In this document: positions 1 through 8,213 of the stretch, in pieces
Position numbering within the stretch: position 1 is the stretch's first letter
How the letters are laid out: every line of letters starts with the position of its first letter
Source: Frankia sp. QA3
Lineage (GTDB): Bacteria; Actinomycetota; Actinomycetes; Frankiales; Frankiaceae
Assembly: GCF_000262465.1 (NCBI RefSeq)
Contig: NZ_CM001489.1
Span: 5,494,741-5,558,740 of the forward strand
Direction: 5' to 3'
DNA length: 64,000 bases
Position numbers and translations under genes: made by a program
Notes under the pieces: model-generated
What the model was told of the DNA's origin: nothing
What the model saw: only the letters and a program-made list of their open reading frames with translations
Databases searched by the model: none

Positions 1-423
1 CTGCGCGAGCTCGACGATGTTGGTGAGGTTGCCGTTGTGGCCGAGCGCGATCGGGCCGCCGAAGCGGGCCGTGCGGTAGGACGGCTGGGCGTTCTCCCAG
101 GTGGAGGAGCCGGTCGTCGAGTACCGGGTGTGCCCCACCGCCACGTGGCCGCTCAGGCTGGACAGGGTGATCTCGTCGAAGACCTGGGCGACGAGCCCGA
201 GCTCCTTGAACACCACGACCGTCCGGCCGTCGCCGACCGCGATGCCGGCCGCCTCCTGACCGCGGTGCTGCAGGGCGTACAACCCGTAGTAGGCCAGGTT
301 CGCCACGTCCTCACCGGGCGCCCAGACGCCGAAGACGCCACAGGCGTCCCGGGGACCGGGGTCGTCGGACAGCTCGGACCCCGCTGCGGGGGTGGCGCCA
401 AAGCGGGCGGCGACGTCTGGCAC
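1..423 (-). CDS. purF: Amidophosphoribosyltransferase PurF, N-terminal part (runs off left edge)
   Basis: First committed step of purine synthesis: PRPP plus glutamine gives phosphoribosylamine. About 141 N-terminal residues are in the window. Translation shows D-A-CGVFGVWAPGEDVA, so a short propeptide precedes the catalytic Cys of the glutaminase domain. Also visible are GLYALQHRGQEAAGIAV and the VGHTRYSTTGSS and GHNGNLTN motifs of class II glutamine amidotransferases. I chose GTG at 423 because GAGGAG lies five bases upstream; an in-frame GTG at 450 has no comparable ribosome site. The C-terminal phosphoribosyltransferase domain is outside the window. Confidence 0.93.
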   Translation of the reverse strand, partial: MPDVAARFGATPAAGSELSDDPGPRDACGVFGVWAPGEDVANLAYYGLYALQHRGQEAAGIAVGDGRTVVVFKELGLVAQVFDEITLSSLSGHVAVGHTRYSTTGSSTWENAQPSYRTARFGGPIALGHNGNLTNIVELAQ

Positions 424-638
424 CAGGGCTCCTCGACTGGTCAGGGACACCGGAGAAATGCGGAGGGTTACGCGCGGGACCGCGTCCACGCCGGCCCGTC
501 CTCACTCGTGACGAGACGTACCGGACCGGTTCCGGCCACCGCCTCGACCGGCAGCTACCTCTCTCCACGCTAGCAGCGACGACGCGCATCGGCCCTTGCC
601 TCGCGTGCTGGCCCATTGCCCCGCAGCCCACCCCCCCG

Positions 639-1439
639 TCACAACAGCGGCAGGTGACCGCTGAGATCGGCCCTCTCACCGCTGGCGGAGATCCGCCCGT
701 CGGCCACGGCGTCGCCCCAGGCCAACCGTCCCGCGCAGAGCAGGACGAACGCGACCGGTCCGGCCTCGACCACGTTCGGCGGGGTGCCGCGGGTGTGCCG
801 GGGCCCCTCGACGACCTGGACGGCGACGAAGGGCGGTACCCGCAGCTCCACCGTGTGCCCGGGCACACGGTGGGCGAACAGCTCGGCGAACAGCCGCGTC
901 ACCACCTTCAACGCCGGTCGCAGCGGCTCGACGCCGAGGTCGAGGCCGTGTACGACCGCCTCCACCGCCAGGGTGCGCAGGAACTCGGTCAGCAGCATCG
1001 GGCCGCCCGGGGTCGCGACTACCGGATCGCCGTCGGTGACCTGCGCCAGCGCGGCCGCCGCCGCCGACACCTCGGCGGCCAGCCGCCTGCGCATGCCGGC
1101 CGGCCCGGTGCCCGCCGCCAGGGACCGGGCGGTGTCCGCGATCATCTCCGCCCGGGCCCCGGTGCCCGTGAGGTAGTCGACCGCCGGGACCGGCCGCGGC
1201 CCGGCGGCGGCCCCGGCCGGGAGGGCCGGGGCGAGGGCCTGCGTCAGCGCGGTCGCGGACCGGCCGACGTGCATGACCAGGTCACCGACCGTCCAACCGG
1301 GTAGCACGCTCGGCGCGGCGAACGCGTCGTCCGGCAGGTCGCCCACGGCGTCGGCGACCCGCCGCCACTGGGGCACGACGGCCGCGGCGAGCTCGGGGAG
1401 CACCGCCATGGCGTCCCGGCGGCGGGTTCGGGAGGACAT
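639..1439 (-). CDS. SCP2 / maleylpyruvate-isomerase-like mycothiol-dependent family protein
   Basis: A 266-residue protein of the actinobacterial family with an N-terminal DinB-like helical bundle (maleylpyruvate isomerase N domain) and a C-terminal sterol-carrier-like domain. The N-terminal LPGWTVGDLVMHVGRS matches the family pattern in which a histidine helps hold a metal. The C-terminal half has VLLCAGRLAWGDAVADGRISASGERADLSG, the usual SCP-like ending. It sits upstream of purF in the same orientation, a pairing I recall from other actinomycetes. The start is ATG 1439; ATG 1409 is a possible alternative. The substrate is unknown. The 215 bases between it and purF show no gene. Confidence 0.8.
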   Translation of the reverse strand: MSSRTRRRDAMAVLPELAAAVVPQWRRVADAVGDLPDDAFAAPSVLPGWTVGDLVMHVGRSATALTQALAPALPAGAAAGPRPVPAVDYLTGTGARAEMIADTARSLAAGTGPAGMRRRLAAEVSAAAAALAQVTDGDPVVATPGGPMLLTEFLRTLAVEAVVHGLDLGVEPLRPALKVVTRLFAELFAHRVPGHTVELRVPPFVAVQVVEGPRHTRGTPPNVVEAGPVAFVLLCAGRLAWGDAVADGRISASGERADLSGHLPLL

Positions 1440-1554
1440 CACCCCATCCTGCCCGGTCGGCGCCGGCCCGATCGGCGCCAGCCCGGCCACGGCGCCGCCC
1501 GCGATCCGAGCCCCGCTCCCGCCGCGGGCGGGGCGGGAAGACGAGTATGGACGG

Positions 1555-4500
1555 GTGTCAGTGACCGCCGCACATGCTGCGGCAGACGTGTACGGGACCG
1601 CGGCGATCCGGCGGCGGGTGCTGGACGCCTGGGTCGCCTCGCCGGCCCGCTTCCGGGAGGATGCCAACGCGGAGGAGGATGCGGCCCTCGGCGCCTACCA
1701 CGACCGCCTCGTCGTGGAGCTGTTGCAGAACGCGGTCGACGCCGCGGGCGAGGCCGGCGTGCCGGCGCGGGTGCTCCTGCGGCTGGACATCGACGCCACC
1801 GCGCCGGGTGCCGGGCCCGGCGGCCTGCTGGAGGTCGCCAACACCGGGGCGGCGCTCTCGGCCGCCGGCGTCGAGGCACTGTCGACCCTGCGGGCCTCCG
1901 CCAAACGCGACAGCGCCTCCGTCGGCCGGTTCGGCGCCGGTTTCGCCGCGGTCCTCGCGGTGACGGACGAGCCCTCGATCGTCTCCCGCGGCGACTCGGA
2001 CCCGCTGGCGACCGGCGTGGCCTGGTCGAGGACCCGCGTGATCGACGCGGTGGCGGCCCTCGCCGCGCCGGCCACCCCGCTGGCCGGCGGTGACGTAATC
2101 CATGGCGACGTAACGAATCGCGACGCAACGAATCTCGGGTCGCCCCTCGACGCCCCCGGAGCCGCCGGCGGCATCGGCGGCGGCCCGGCGGCGCGTCTGG
2201 GCGAGGAACTCTCTCGGCGCGAGGGTGCCGTGCCGATCCTCCGGCTGCCGTTCACGATCACCACCGGGCCGCCGCCCGAGGGCTACGACACCGTGGTCCG
2301 GCTCCCCCTGCGCGACGGCGCCGCGGCGGCGCTCGCGCGGGAGCTGCTGGCCGGGCTCGATCCCACCCTGCCACTGGTACTCGGCGGCCCCGGCGAGATC
2401 GTCGTCGACGTGGACGGTGCCGTGCGAACCGTCACCTGCCGCTGGCTGCGCGGCGGCCCGGACGGCCGCCGGGGTGCGGGGCAGGTGAACGGCGCCGGGC
2501 CGGCCGGCGGGCCGGTCACCGAACGCGTCGAGATAGCCGACCTGAACGGCGAGCGGTGGCGCGGAATCGCCCGCAGCGGCACGATCCCCGCCTCGCTGCT
2601 CGCCGACCGCCCGGTGGAAGAGCGGGGACGGACCGGATTCACGGCTCGGGTGATGGTCCGCGACGACGGCTGGCCCGACGGCGTGGCCCGGGTGCTGCGC
2701 GCGCCGCAGCCCACCGACGAGCCGCTCTCGCTGCCGGTCCTGGCCAGCGTCGAGCTGCCGCTGGACCCGTCCCGGCGGCACACCATCGGCGGCCCGCTGC
2801 GTGATCGGCTGACCGACGAGCTGGCCGAGGCCGCCGTCGTCCTGGCCGAATACCTCGGCACCGGGCTGGAGCCCGGCGACCAGGCACGGGCCGGCGGCCC
2901 CGGCGCTCAGGACGCACCCGGGGGGGCGCCGCCCGATCCACTGGCCGCCCTGGCCCTGGTCCCGACCGGGCTCGCCCTCGGCGAGGTCGACGGGCGGCTG
3001 CGGGAGCGCCTGCTGCGGCTGCTCCCCGAGTCGGCGCTGTTTCCCGGCGCCCTGCGCGGCCGGGACTGTTCCGTGGCCGACCTTGGGCCGGCCACCGACG
3101 CGGTGACCGAGCTGCTGCGCGCCCCCGGCCCTCCGGCCGACCCCGCCGACCCCGCGAGCCAAGCCGACCCCGCCAGCCAGGCCGACCCCACCAGCCAGGC
3201 CGACCCCACCAGCCAGGCCGATCCGATCGCCGCGGGCGGTGCAGGAACGGGTGCGGGCGAGTCGGCGCTCGCGGCGGGTCTGCTCCCGGCGGCCTACGCC
3301 GCCCGGCAGTGGCGCACCGCGCTGGACCTGCTCGGCGTCCGGCGGGTGGACAGCGCCGCGCTGGTCGAGCTGTTGTCCGAGGTCTCCCGCCCGCCGGCCT
3401 GGTGGGGACGGCTCTACGCGCTGCTGGTCGGCGCGCCGGACCGCGACGCCTTGGGGGCGCTGCCGGTGCCGCTCGCCGAGATCCGCGCGGACGGGCCCGA
3501 CGCGGCCGACCCACTCGCGGGACCGACGGCCGCAGGACCGACCGGCGACGGGCTGCGGACCCGCATGGTCACCGGACCGCGCGGCACCCTGCTGCCCACC
3601 GCCGACCTGGACATCGTCGCCCTGGTGCGCTCGGGGCTGCCGCTGCGGGTGGTCCATCCCGACGCCTGCGCCGGCGGCGCCCGCGACGCGCTGCGGACCC
3701 TGGGCGCCCTCGAGGGCACGCCGGCCGGGGTGCTGCGCGATCCGGCGGTGCGCGCGGCGGTGCTCGACGCCGACCCGGACGACCACCCCGACGACCTGCT
3801 GGCGCTGGCCGCAGCCGTGCTCGCCCTGGTCCGCGACGCGGGCGAGGAGCACCCGGCGGAGCTCGGCTGGCTGGAGGACCTGCTGCTGCCGGCCGCCGAC
3901 GGCGAGTTCACCCCCGCCGGGGAGCTGCTCGTCGAGGGGGGTCCACTGGACCGGGTGCTGGCCGAGGACGCCCCGTTCTCGACACTGGCGCCCGAGGTCG
4001 CCCGGGCGTGGCCCGCCCAGGTGCTGGAACGGGTCGGCGTGCTGCACTCGTTCGGCGTGCTGCGCGCCTACGACCTGCCGCTGGACGCCGACGAGCAGAT
4101 CCTGCTCGATCTCGACGACAGCGACACCTGGGTCGACGACGTCGCGGCCGGTGATCACGGCGGCGCACCGGGGGGCTCGGCGAACCTGCGCCGCCCGCCG
4201 GCGGGGGGACCGCCCGCCCCGGCCATGATCGGCGTGTTCGTGGCGGTGCGCGACCTCGAACTCGTCGACCCGGCGGCCTGGCCCGAGGCGCTCGCGGAGC
4301 TGGCCCGCCCGCCGCTGCGCGAGGCCGTGTTCACCCCGGAACCGTCGTACACCCGGTGGTGGCTGGCGCGGCACTCGGTGCTGCCCGTGGCGGGCACCGA
4401 CCGGGTGCTGCCGCCGCGCGAGCTGCTGCTACCCGCGGCCGATCCGCTGCTCGCCGGCCTGTTCGCCCCCGCCGCCCCGCTGGCCGGCGTCGATGACGAG

Positions 4501-5229
4501 TTCCTGCGTCACCTCGGCGCCCGGCTCACCCTCGACGACGTCCTCGGCGACCTCGGCGCGGTCATGGATCTGCTCGACCGGCTGGGCGACGCGGATCGGG
4601 AGGTCCCCTGGCCGGCAGCGCGCACGCTGTACATCGCCGCGGTCGACGCCGTGGCCCGGATGCTCGCGGCACCGCACGCATCCGCGCGCGACGAGCGGTT
4701 CGACCCGCCGCTGACCGTGCGGACACCCGACGGGGTCGTGCCGAGCGGGCAGGCCGTCGTCGTGGACGCGCCCGATCTGCTGGGCCTGCTGGGCACCGGC
4801 CGTGGGGCGCTGCGGCTGCCGCTGGACCGCGCGGCCGAGGTCGCCCACGTCCTCGGGGTGCCGCTGGCCGCCGAGATCGCATCCTGCGAGATCGCCGGCG
4901 GGAGGCATGCGGACGGGGATGCCGGCGCCGTGCCAGGCTCGCCCGCGCCCGGCGAGCCCCGGCGCGCGCCGGACGGCACGCCCTACCGCGTGCACCGCCC
5001 GCTGCTGGTCGAGGACCTGACCGGCCGGCCGACCAGGGTGCCGTGGCGGGTGCTCGGCGGAATCGGCGGCGAGGTGCACGTCGATGCCGACGCCGGTCCG
5101 GACGCGCTGGCCCGGGCGCTGGCCTGGCGGGGCGGGCAGTGGGACCGGCGGCACGCGCTCGCCGCGGAGCTGCGCGACCCGGCGGGCGCGGCGTTCCGCG
5201 CGGCGGAGGACGACCTCGACGAGACGTGA
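1555..5229 (+). CDS. Large sacsin/Hsp90-like ATP-binding protein
   Basis: A 1,224-residue protein with a GHKL-type ATPase fold at about residues 40-160. VVELLQNAVDAAGEA is the N-box helix with the Mg-binding Asn, and SVGRFGAGFAAVLAVTDEP is the glycine-rich lid. This matches sacsin N-terminal ATP-binding-like proteins of actinobacteria. The remaining ~1,000 residues have no domain I can name. A run of four DPxSQA hexapeptides lies near residue 540. The frame is open further upstream, but that part reads as the antisense of the neighbouring gene; GTG 1555 (or GTG 1561) precedes the conserved start of the fold. It is divergent from the SCP gene. The role is probably chaperone-like but unproven. 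Confidence 0.78.
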   Translation: MSVTAAHAAADVYGTAAIRRRVLDAWVASPARFREDANAEEDAALGAYHDRLVVELLQNAVDAAGEAGVPARVLLRLDIDATAPGAGPGGLLEVANTGAALSAAGVEALSTLRASAKRDSASVGRFGAGFAAVLAVTDEPSIVSRGDSDPLATGVAWSRTRVIDAVAALAAPATPLAGGDVIHGDVTNRDATNLGSPLDAPGAAGGIGGGPAARLGEELSRREGAVPILRLPFTITTGPPPEGYDTVVRLPLRDGAAAALARELLAGLDPTLPLVLGGPGEIVVDVDGAVRTVTCRWLRGGPDGRRGAGQVNGAGPAGGPVTERVEIADLNGERWRGIARSGTIPASLLADRPVEERGRTGFTARVMVRDDGWPDGVARVLRAPQPTDEPLSLPVLASVELPLDPSRRHTIGGPLRDRLTDELAEAAVVLAEYLGTGLEPGDQARAGGPGAQDAPGGAPPDPLAALALVPTGLALGEVDGRLRERLLRLLPESALFPGALRGRDCSVADLGPATDAVTELLRAPGPPADPADPASQADPASQADPTSQADPTSQADPIAAGGAGTGAGESALAAGLLPAAYAARQWRTALDLLGVRRVDSAALVELLSEVSRPPAWWGRLYALLVGAPDRDALGALPVPLAEIRADGPDAADPLAGPTAAGPTGDGLRTRMVTGPRGTLLPTADLDIVALVRSGLPLRVVHPDACAGGARDALRTLGALEGTPAGVLRDPAVRAAVLDADPDDHPDDLLALAAAVLALVRDAGEEHPAELGWLEDLLLPAADGEFTPAGELLVEGGPLDRVLAEDAPFSTLAPEVARAWPAQVLERVGVLHSFGVLRAYDLPLDADEQILLDLDDSDTWVDDVAAGDHGGAPGGSANLRRPPAGGPPAPAMIGVFVAVRDLELVDPAAWPEALAELARPPLREAVFTPEPSYTRWWLARHSVLPVAGTDRVLPPRELLLPAADPLLAGLFAPAAPLAGVDDEFLRHLGARLTLDDVLGDLGAVMDLLDRLGDADREVPWPAARTLYIAAVDAVARMLAAPHASARDERFDPPLTVRTPDGVVPSGQAVVVDAPDLLGLLGTGRGALRLPLDRAAEVAHVLGVPLAAEIASCEIAGGRHADGDAGAVPGSPAPGEPRRAPDGTPYRVHRPLLVEDLTGRPTRVPWRVLGGIGGEVHVDADAGPDALARALAWRGGQWDRRHALAAELRDPAGAAFRAAEDDLDET
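3148..3219 (+). repeat. Four tandem 18-bp units inside the sacsin-like gene
   Basis: Four near-perfect 18-bp units (GACCCCGCCAGCCAGGCC type) encode DPASQA/DPTSQA. They form a flexible linker in the sacsin-like protein. In-frame units change linker length without disrupting translation. Confidence 0.9.
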
Positions 5230-5323
5230 GCCGGCGAGATGGCGGTGGCGGGACGTCCGCGGCGAGGCGTCAGCGAGGACGAGACGGGTGCGCACCGCCC
5301 GGGCGGCTGCCCGCCGCGGCCGG

Positions 5324-5629
5324 CTACTCCTGCCGGGCCCGTAGCTCCTGCCGGGCCCGTAGCCGGTTGCGGCGGCGGATCACGACCCACAGACCGGCGA
5401 GCCCGAGCCCGAAGCCGCAGATCGCGGTGGCCAGCCACCACAGGTGGCCGTCGTCGCGCAGGTTGTCCAGGAATACCAGCATGACCAGCGCGGCGACGGC
5501 CCACAGCACCGTGCCGACGGCGACGGAGACGACGCCGTCGTAGGGCAGCGGCTCGGGTGCCGGCGGGTCGCCCGGGGCCTGCCCGGCGGCGACGCCCGCG
5601 GCGGGGTCGCTGTTCGCTGACGCACTCAT
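5324..5629 (-). CDS. DUF2530 small membrane protein
   Basis: A 101-residue protein with two hydrophobic helices: about 34-55 (VVSVAVGTVLWAVAALVMLVF) and 63-84 (LWWLATAICGFGLGLAGLWVV). A basic tail follows, containing the repeat RARQE twice. The pattern matches the actinobacterial DUF2530 family, inner membrane proteins of unknown function. ATG 5629 is chosen because the open frame upstream of it is only the antisense of the next genes. It is convergent with the sacsin-like gene, 94 bases apart. Confidence 0.75.
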   Translation of the reverse strand: MSASANSDPAAGVAAGQAPGDPPAPEPLPYDGVVSVAVGTVLWAVAALVMLVFLDNLRDDGHLWWLATAICGFGLGLAGLWVVIRRRNRLRARQELRARQE

Positions 5630-5833
5630 CCCGCCCGACGGTACCCGCCGCCCGCGGGCCGGGGCCGCCGGGACGCCCCCACTCGCCCGGAACGCGGCGC
5701 ACGGTCCCGGTCCGGGGCTTTCCACAGCAAACTCCGGAAATGACTCCGACGATTCAAAAAAATCACTCCGGAGGACGCCGGTTTCCCGCTTTCCGGGAAT
5801 GCAAACCAAGAGTGCCGACGCTACCGTTGCGCT

Positions 5834-6418
5834 ATGACCCAGAGCAAAGTTGCGCCGCGGCACGGTACGGTCTCCGAACCGGCCTCCCGCGCGAACATAT
5901 ACCTTTCGGAATGGCAGTCCGCCGACCTCGAATCCGGGAAGTTCTTCCCGGAGACACAGGCCGGGCTGGCCGATCCGTTCGCGCCGGACGATGTCCGGAA
6001 CGACGCCCCACCCGCCGACGGGCAGATTGCCAGCGCCGGCCGGGAGTATGCCGCCGAACTGGACCGGCCGGGATCGGACTGGCAGAAGCACTCCGTGGCC
6101 GCCGGCCAGCGACTCACCATCACCTGGAGTTTCCACGCCCCGCACAAGACGCGGCGGTGGAACTACTTCGTGACCCGGGAGGGCTGGGACCCGAACGCCC
6201 CGCTGAGCCGGGCCCAGTTCGAGCCGCAGCCCATCCATCAGGTCCAGAACAGCGGGCAGCCCTACTGGTCGGCCGACGACCTCCTGCCGGCGGACCCGAC
6301 CCGGCACACGATCGTGCTGCCAAAGCGGCAGGGATACCACGTTCTGCTCGGCGTCTGGGAGGTCGCCGACACCGCTAAGGGCTTCTACCAGGTCATCGAC
6401 CTCGATTTCACCGGGTGA
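5834..6418 (+). CDS. AA10 LPMO-like (CBP21-type) copper protein lacking a signal peptide
   Basis: A 194-residue protein that follows the chitin-active AA10 monooxygenase CBP21 over its whole length. HG-x-VSEPASRA starts at His10, APHKTRRWNYFVTREGWDP surrounds His104 (the second histidine-brace position), and ADTAKGFYQVIDL carries Phe184, the axial aromatic. Normal AA10 enzymes are exported and the brace His is residue 1 after signal-peptide cleavage. Here only nine hydrophilic residues precede it. The upstream frame has no start codon and no hydrophobic stretch before a stop at 5741. The protein has no cysteine, unlike secreted relatives with disulfides. No clear ribosome site is seen. It is followed by a strong terminator and then by a flavin amine oxidase. 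Substrate unknown; a non-polysaccharide role is inference. Confidence 0.8.
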   Translation: MTQSKVAPRHGTVSEPASRANIYLSEWQSADLESGKFFPETQAGLADPFAPDDVRNDAPPADGQIASAGREYAAELDRPGSDWQKHSVAAGQRLTITWSFHAPHKTRRWNYFVTREGWDPNAPLSRAQFEPQPIHQVQNSGQPYWSADDLLPADPTRHTIVLPKRQGYHVLLGVWEVADTAKGFYQVIDLDFTG

Positions 6419-6425
6419 CGTCGGG

Positions 6426-6463
6426 GCCCCGTCCGCCGGCCGGCTCCGGCCGGCGGACGGGGC
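6426..6463 (+). terminator. Strong hairpin after the LPMO-like gene
   Basis: Perfect inverted repeat: left arm 6426-6443, right arm 6446-6463, realistically a 16-bp stem closed by a short GC loop, starting 8 bases after the stop. The following bases are TTGCCT rather than a U run, so it may be an actinobacterial-type stem-only terminator or an attenuator before the amine oxidase gene. Confidence 0.7.
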
Positions 6464-6521
6464 TTGCCTGGTCACGACCGCGGACCAGGACCAGACACCA
6501 GACGAAGGCAGGTGGGCAATC

Positions 6522-6554
6522 ATGCGCGACGACGACCGCGGACGACTGTCATGA
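6522..6554 (+). CDS. Possible 10-residue upstream peptide coupled to the amine oxidase
   Basis: ATG 6522 sits behind AAGGCAGGTGGG, the best ribosome site in this gap. It opens a ten-codon frame, MRDDDRGRLS, whose TGA overlaps the ATG of the amine oxidase as ATGA at 6551-6554. The large gene itself has no good ribosome site, so ribosomes may reach it by termination-reinitiation. The peptide has no hydrophobic or RiPP-like feature. It could be chance. Confidence 0.35.
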   Translation: MRDDDRGRLS

Positions 6555-8158
6555 CCGCGCGAAGTGCCGCCGACGCACTGCGCGAGGCGATGATCGGCCG
6601 GGGTGGGCCGGAGGCGACGGGCTGGACGGGCTCGTTCGAGCTGCCCCCGGCACCCCGCGCGGGCGCCACCGTCGCCGTCCTCGGCGCCGGGATCGCCGGG
6701 CTGACCGCGGCCTACGAACTCGGCCGGCTGGGCTATCGGTGCACCGTGCTGGAGGCGTCGGACCGCGCGGGCGGTCGCAACCGCACGGCCCGCGGCGGCG
6801 ACGTGCTCCGCGAGCTCGGCCCGACCGGGGAGCCGGTCACCACCCACCGGTGCTCCTTCGACGACGGGCTCTACCTCAACCTGGGCCCCGGCCGCATCCC
6901 CCACCACCACCGGCGGATGCTCGGCTACTGCCGGGCGTTCGGCGTCGACCTCGAGCCGTACGTCATGGAGACGACGGCGAACGTCATCCACCTCGCCGAC
7001 GGCCGGGTGGTCCGGTGGCGCAACCGGCAGGTCGCCAACGACACCCGCGGGCACCTCGCGGCGATGCTCGCCAGGACCCTCGTGCGACGGGACGCCGGGA
7101 CCGGCGAGCTGCTGGACCTGCTGCGGGTGTTCGGTTCGCTGGCGGACGACCACAGCTACGACGGCTCCACCCGCTCCGGGTACGCCGAGGATCCCGACGT
7201 GCACGACTTTCCCCGCCCGGCGCCGCCGATCCCCCTGGCGGACCTGGTGGAGTCGGGATTCTGGCGGCACAGCTTCTACCAGCCGGTGGACTATCTGTGG
7301 CAGGCCACGATGTTCCAGCCGGTCGGCGGCATGGATCGCATCGTGGCCGCCTTCGAGCGGGAGCTCAGAAGTGAGTTCGGCGACGTCGTCGAGCTGAACT
7401 CCGAGGTCACCGCGATCAGCCTGCTCGACGAGGGTGGAGTGGCCGTCGAATATCGACACGACGGCCGACCGCGGACGCTGACCGCGGACTACTGCGTGAG
7501 CAGCATCCCACTGCCGGTGCTGCGGGGAATATCGACGAACTTCTCCCCCGAGTTCGATGCGGCTATCAATGCCGTCGAGTTCGCGAACACCTGCAAGGTC
7601 GGCTGGCAGACCGACGAGCGTTTCTGGGAAGGCGATGCCGACCAGATCTACGGCGGGATCAGTTGGACGAACCATCCGATCACCCAGGTCTGGTATCCGA
7701 GTAATGACTACTTCTCGGGGGCGGGCACCGTGACCGGCGCCTACAACTTCGGCGACGTGGCCGCGAAGTTCGGCGACCTGGCGCCGCCGGAGCGGCTGGC
7801 GCAGGCCCGGGCCGGGGCGGCGGAGCTGCACCCGCAGTTCGCCGACGAAGGCGTCGTCCCGACCGCGAAGGGCATCACGATCGCCTGGCACAAGGTGCCG
7901 CACCAGCTCGGCGGCTGGGCTGGCTGGGACCCCGGGAACCCCGACCACATGCGGGCCTACAAGCAGCTCCTCCAGCCCGAGGGGGACGGGCGCTTCTACG
8001 TGCTGGGCGACCAGAGCTCCCCGCTGCCCGGCTGGCAGGAGGGGGCGATGATGTCGGCCCACTACGTGATCGGGCAGATCCAGGGCGTCATCTCGCGCAC
8101 CGTGCCCGAGCCCGTCAGGGTGCCCGACTCGGTCGCCCTCACCCAGGGTTCCCGCTGA
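6551..8158 (+). CDS. Flavin-containing monoamine oxidase family protein
   Basis: A 535-residue FAD amine oxidase of the tryptophan-2-monooxygenase/L-amino-acid-oxidase type. The dinucleotide-binding motif GAGIAG is at 45-50, followed by the ExxDRAGGR signature typical of the family (LEASDRAGGRNRT). The C-terminal FAD-contact segment reads FYVLGDQSSPLPGWQEGAM near the end. It has no signal peptide, so it should be cytosolic and release H2O2 while oxidising an amine or amino acid; the substrate cannot be read from sequence. It lies 132 bases downstream of the LPMO-like gene in the same direction, with a hairpin between. A peroxide-producing oxidase beside a peroxide-using LPMO fold is suggestive, but that link is inference. 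Confidence 0.85.
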   Translation: MTARSAADALREAMIGRGGPEATGWTGSFELPPAPRAGATVAVLGAGIAGLTAAYELGRLGYRCTVLEASDRAGGRNRTARGGDVLRELGPTGEPVTTHRCSFDDGLYLNLGPGRIPHHHRRMLGYCRAFGVDLEPYVMETTANVIHLADGRVVRWRNRQVANDTRGHLAAMLARTLVRRDAGTGELLDLLRVFGSLADDHSYDGSTRSGYAEDPDVHDFPRPAPPIPLADLVESGFWRHSFYQPVDYLWQATMFQPVGGMDRIVAAFERELRSEFGDVVELNSEVTAISLLDEGGVAVEYRHDGRPRTLTADYCVSSIPLPVLRGISTNFSPEFDAAINAVEFANTCKVGWQTDERFWEGDADQIYGGISWTNHPITQVWYPSNDYFSGAGTVTGAYNFGDVAAKFGDLAPPERLAQARAGAAELHPQFADEGVVPTAKGITIAWHKVPHQLGGWAGWDPGNPDHMRAYKQLLQPEGDGRFYVLGDQSSPLPGWQEGAMMSAHYVIGQIQGVISRTVPEPVRVPDSVALTQGSR

Positions 8159-8182
8159 CCCGGCGGCGCCGGGTGTCGACGA

Positions 8183-8213
8183 CCCGCCCCGGGGAGGATC
8201 ACTCCGGGGCGGG
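8183..8213. terminator. Shared terminator of convergent amine oxidase and sulfotransferase genes
   Basis: A perfect 10-bp stem, CCCGCCCCGG at 8183-8192 and CCGGGGCGGG at 8204-8213, with an 11-base loop. A smaller GC hairpin lies at about 8158-8174. It overlaps the last codons of the sulfotransferase gene and can act in both directions. Confidence 0.6.

Noticed and set aside
1558..4374. 938-codon open frame on the minus strand
   Set aside because: Antisense of the sacsin-like gene; low-complexity His/Gln/Arg/Gly composition typical of high-GC shadow frames, with no recognisable domain.
5630..8062. Long minus-strand extension of the DUF2530 frame to 912 codons
   Set aside because: It is antisense to the LPMO-like and amine oxidase genes, both of which have clear family motifs; DUF2530 proteins are about 100 residues.
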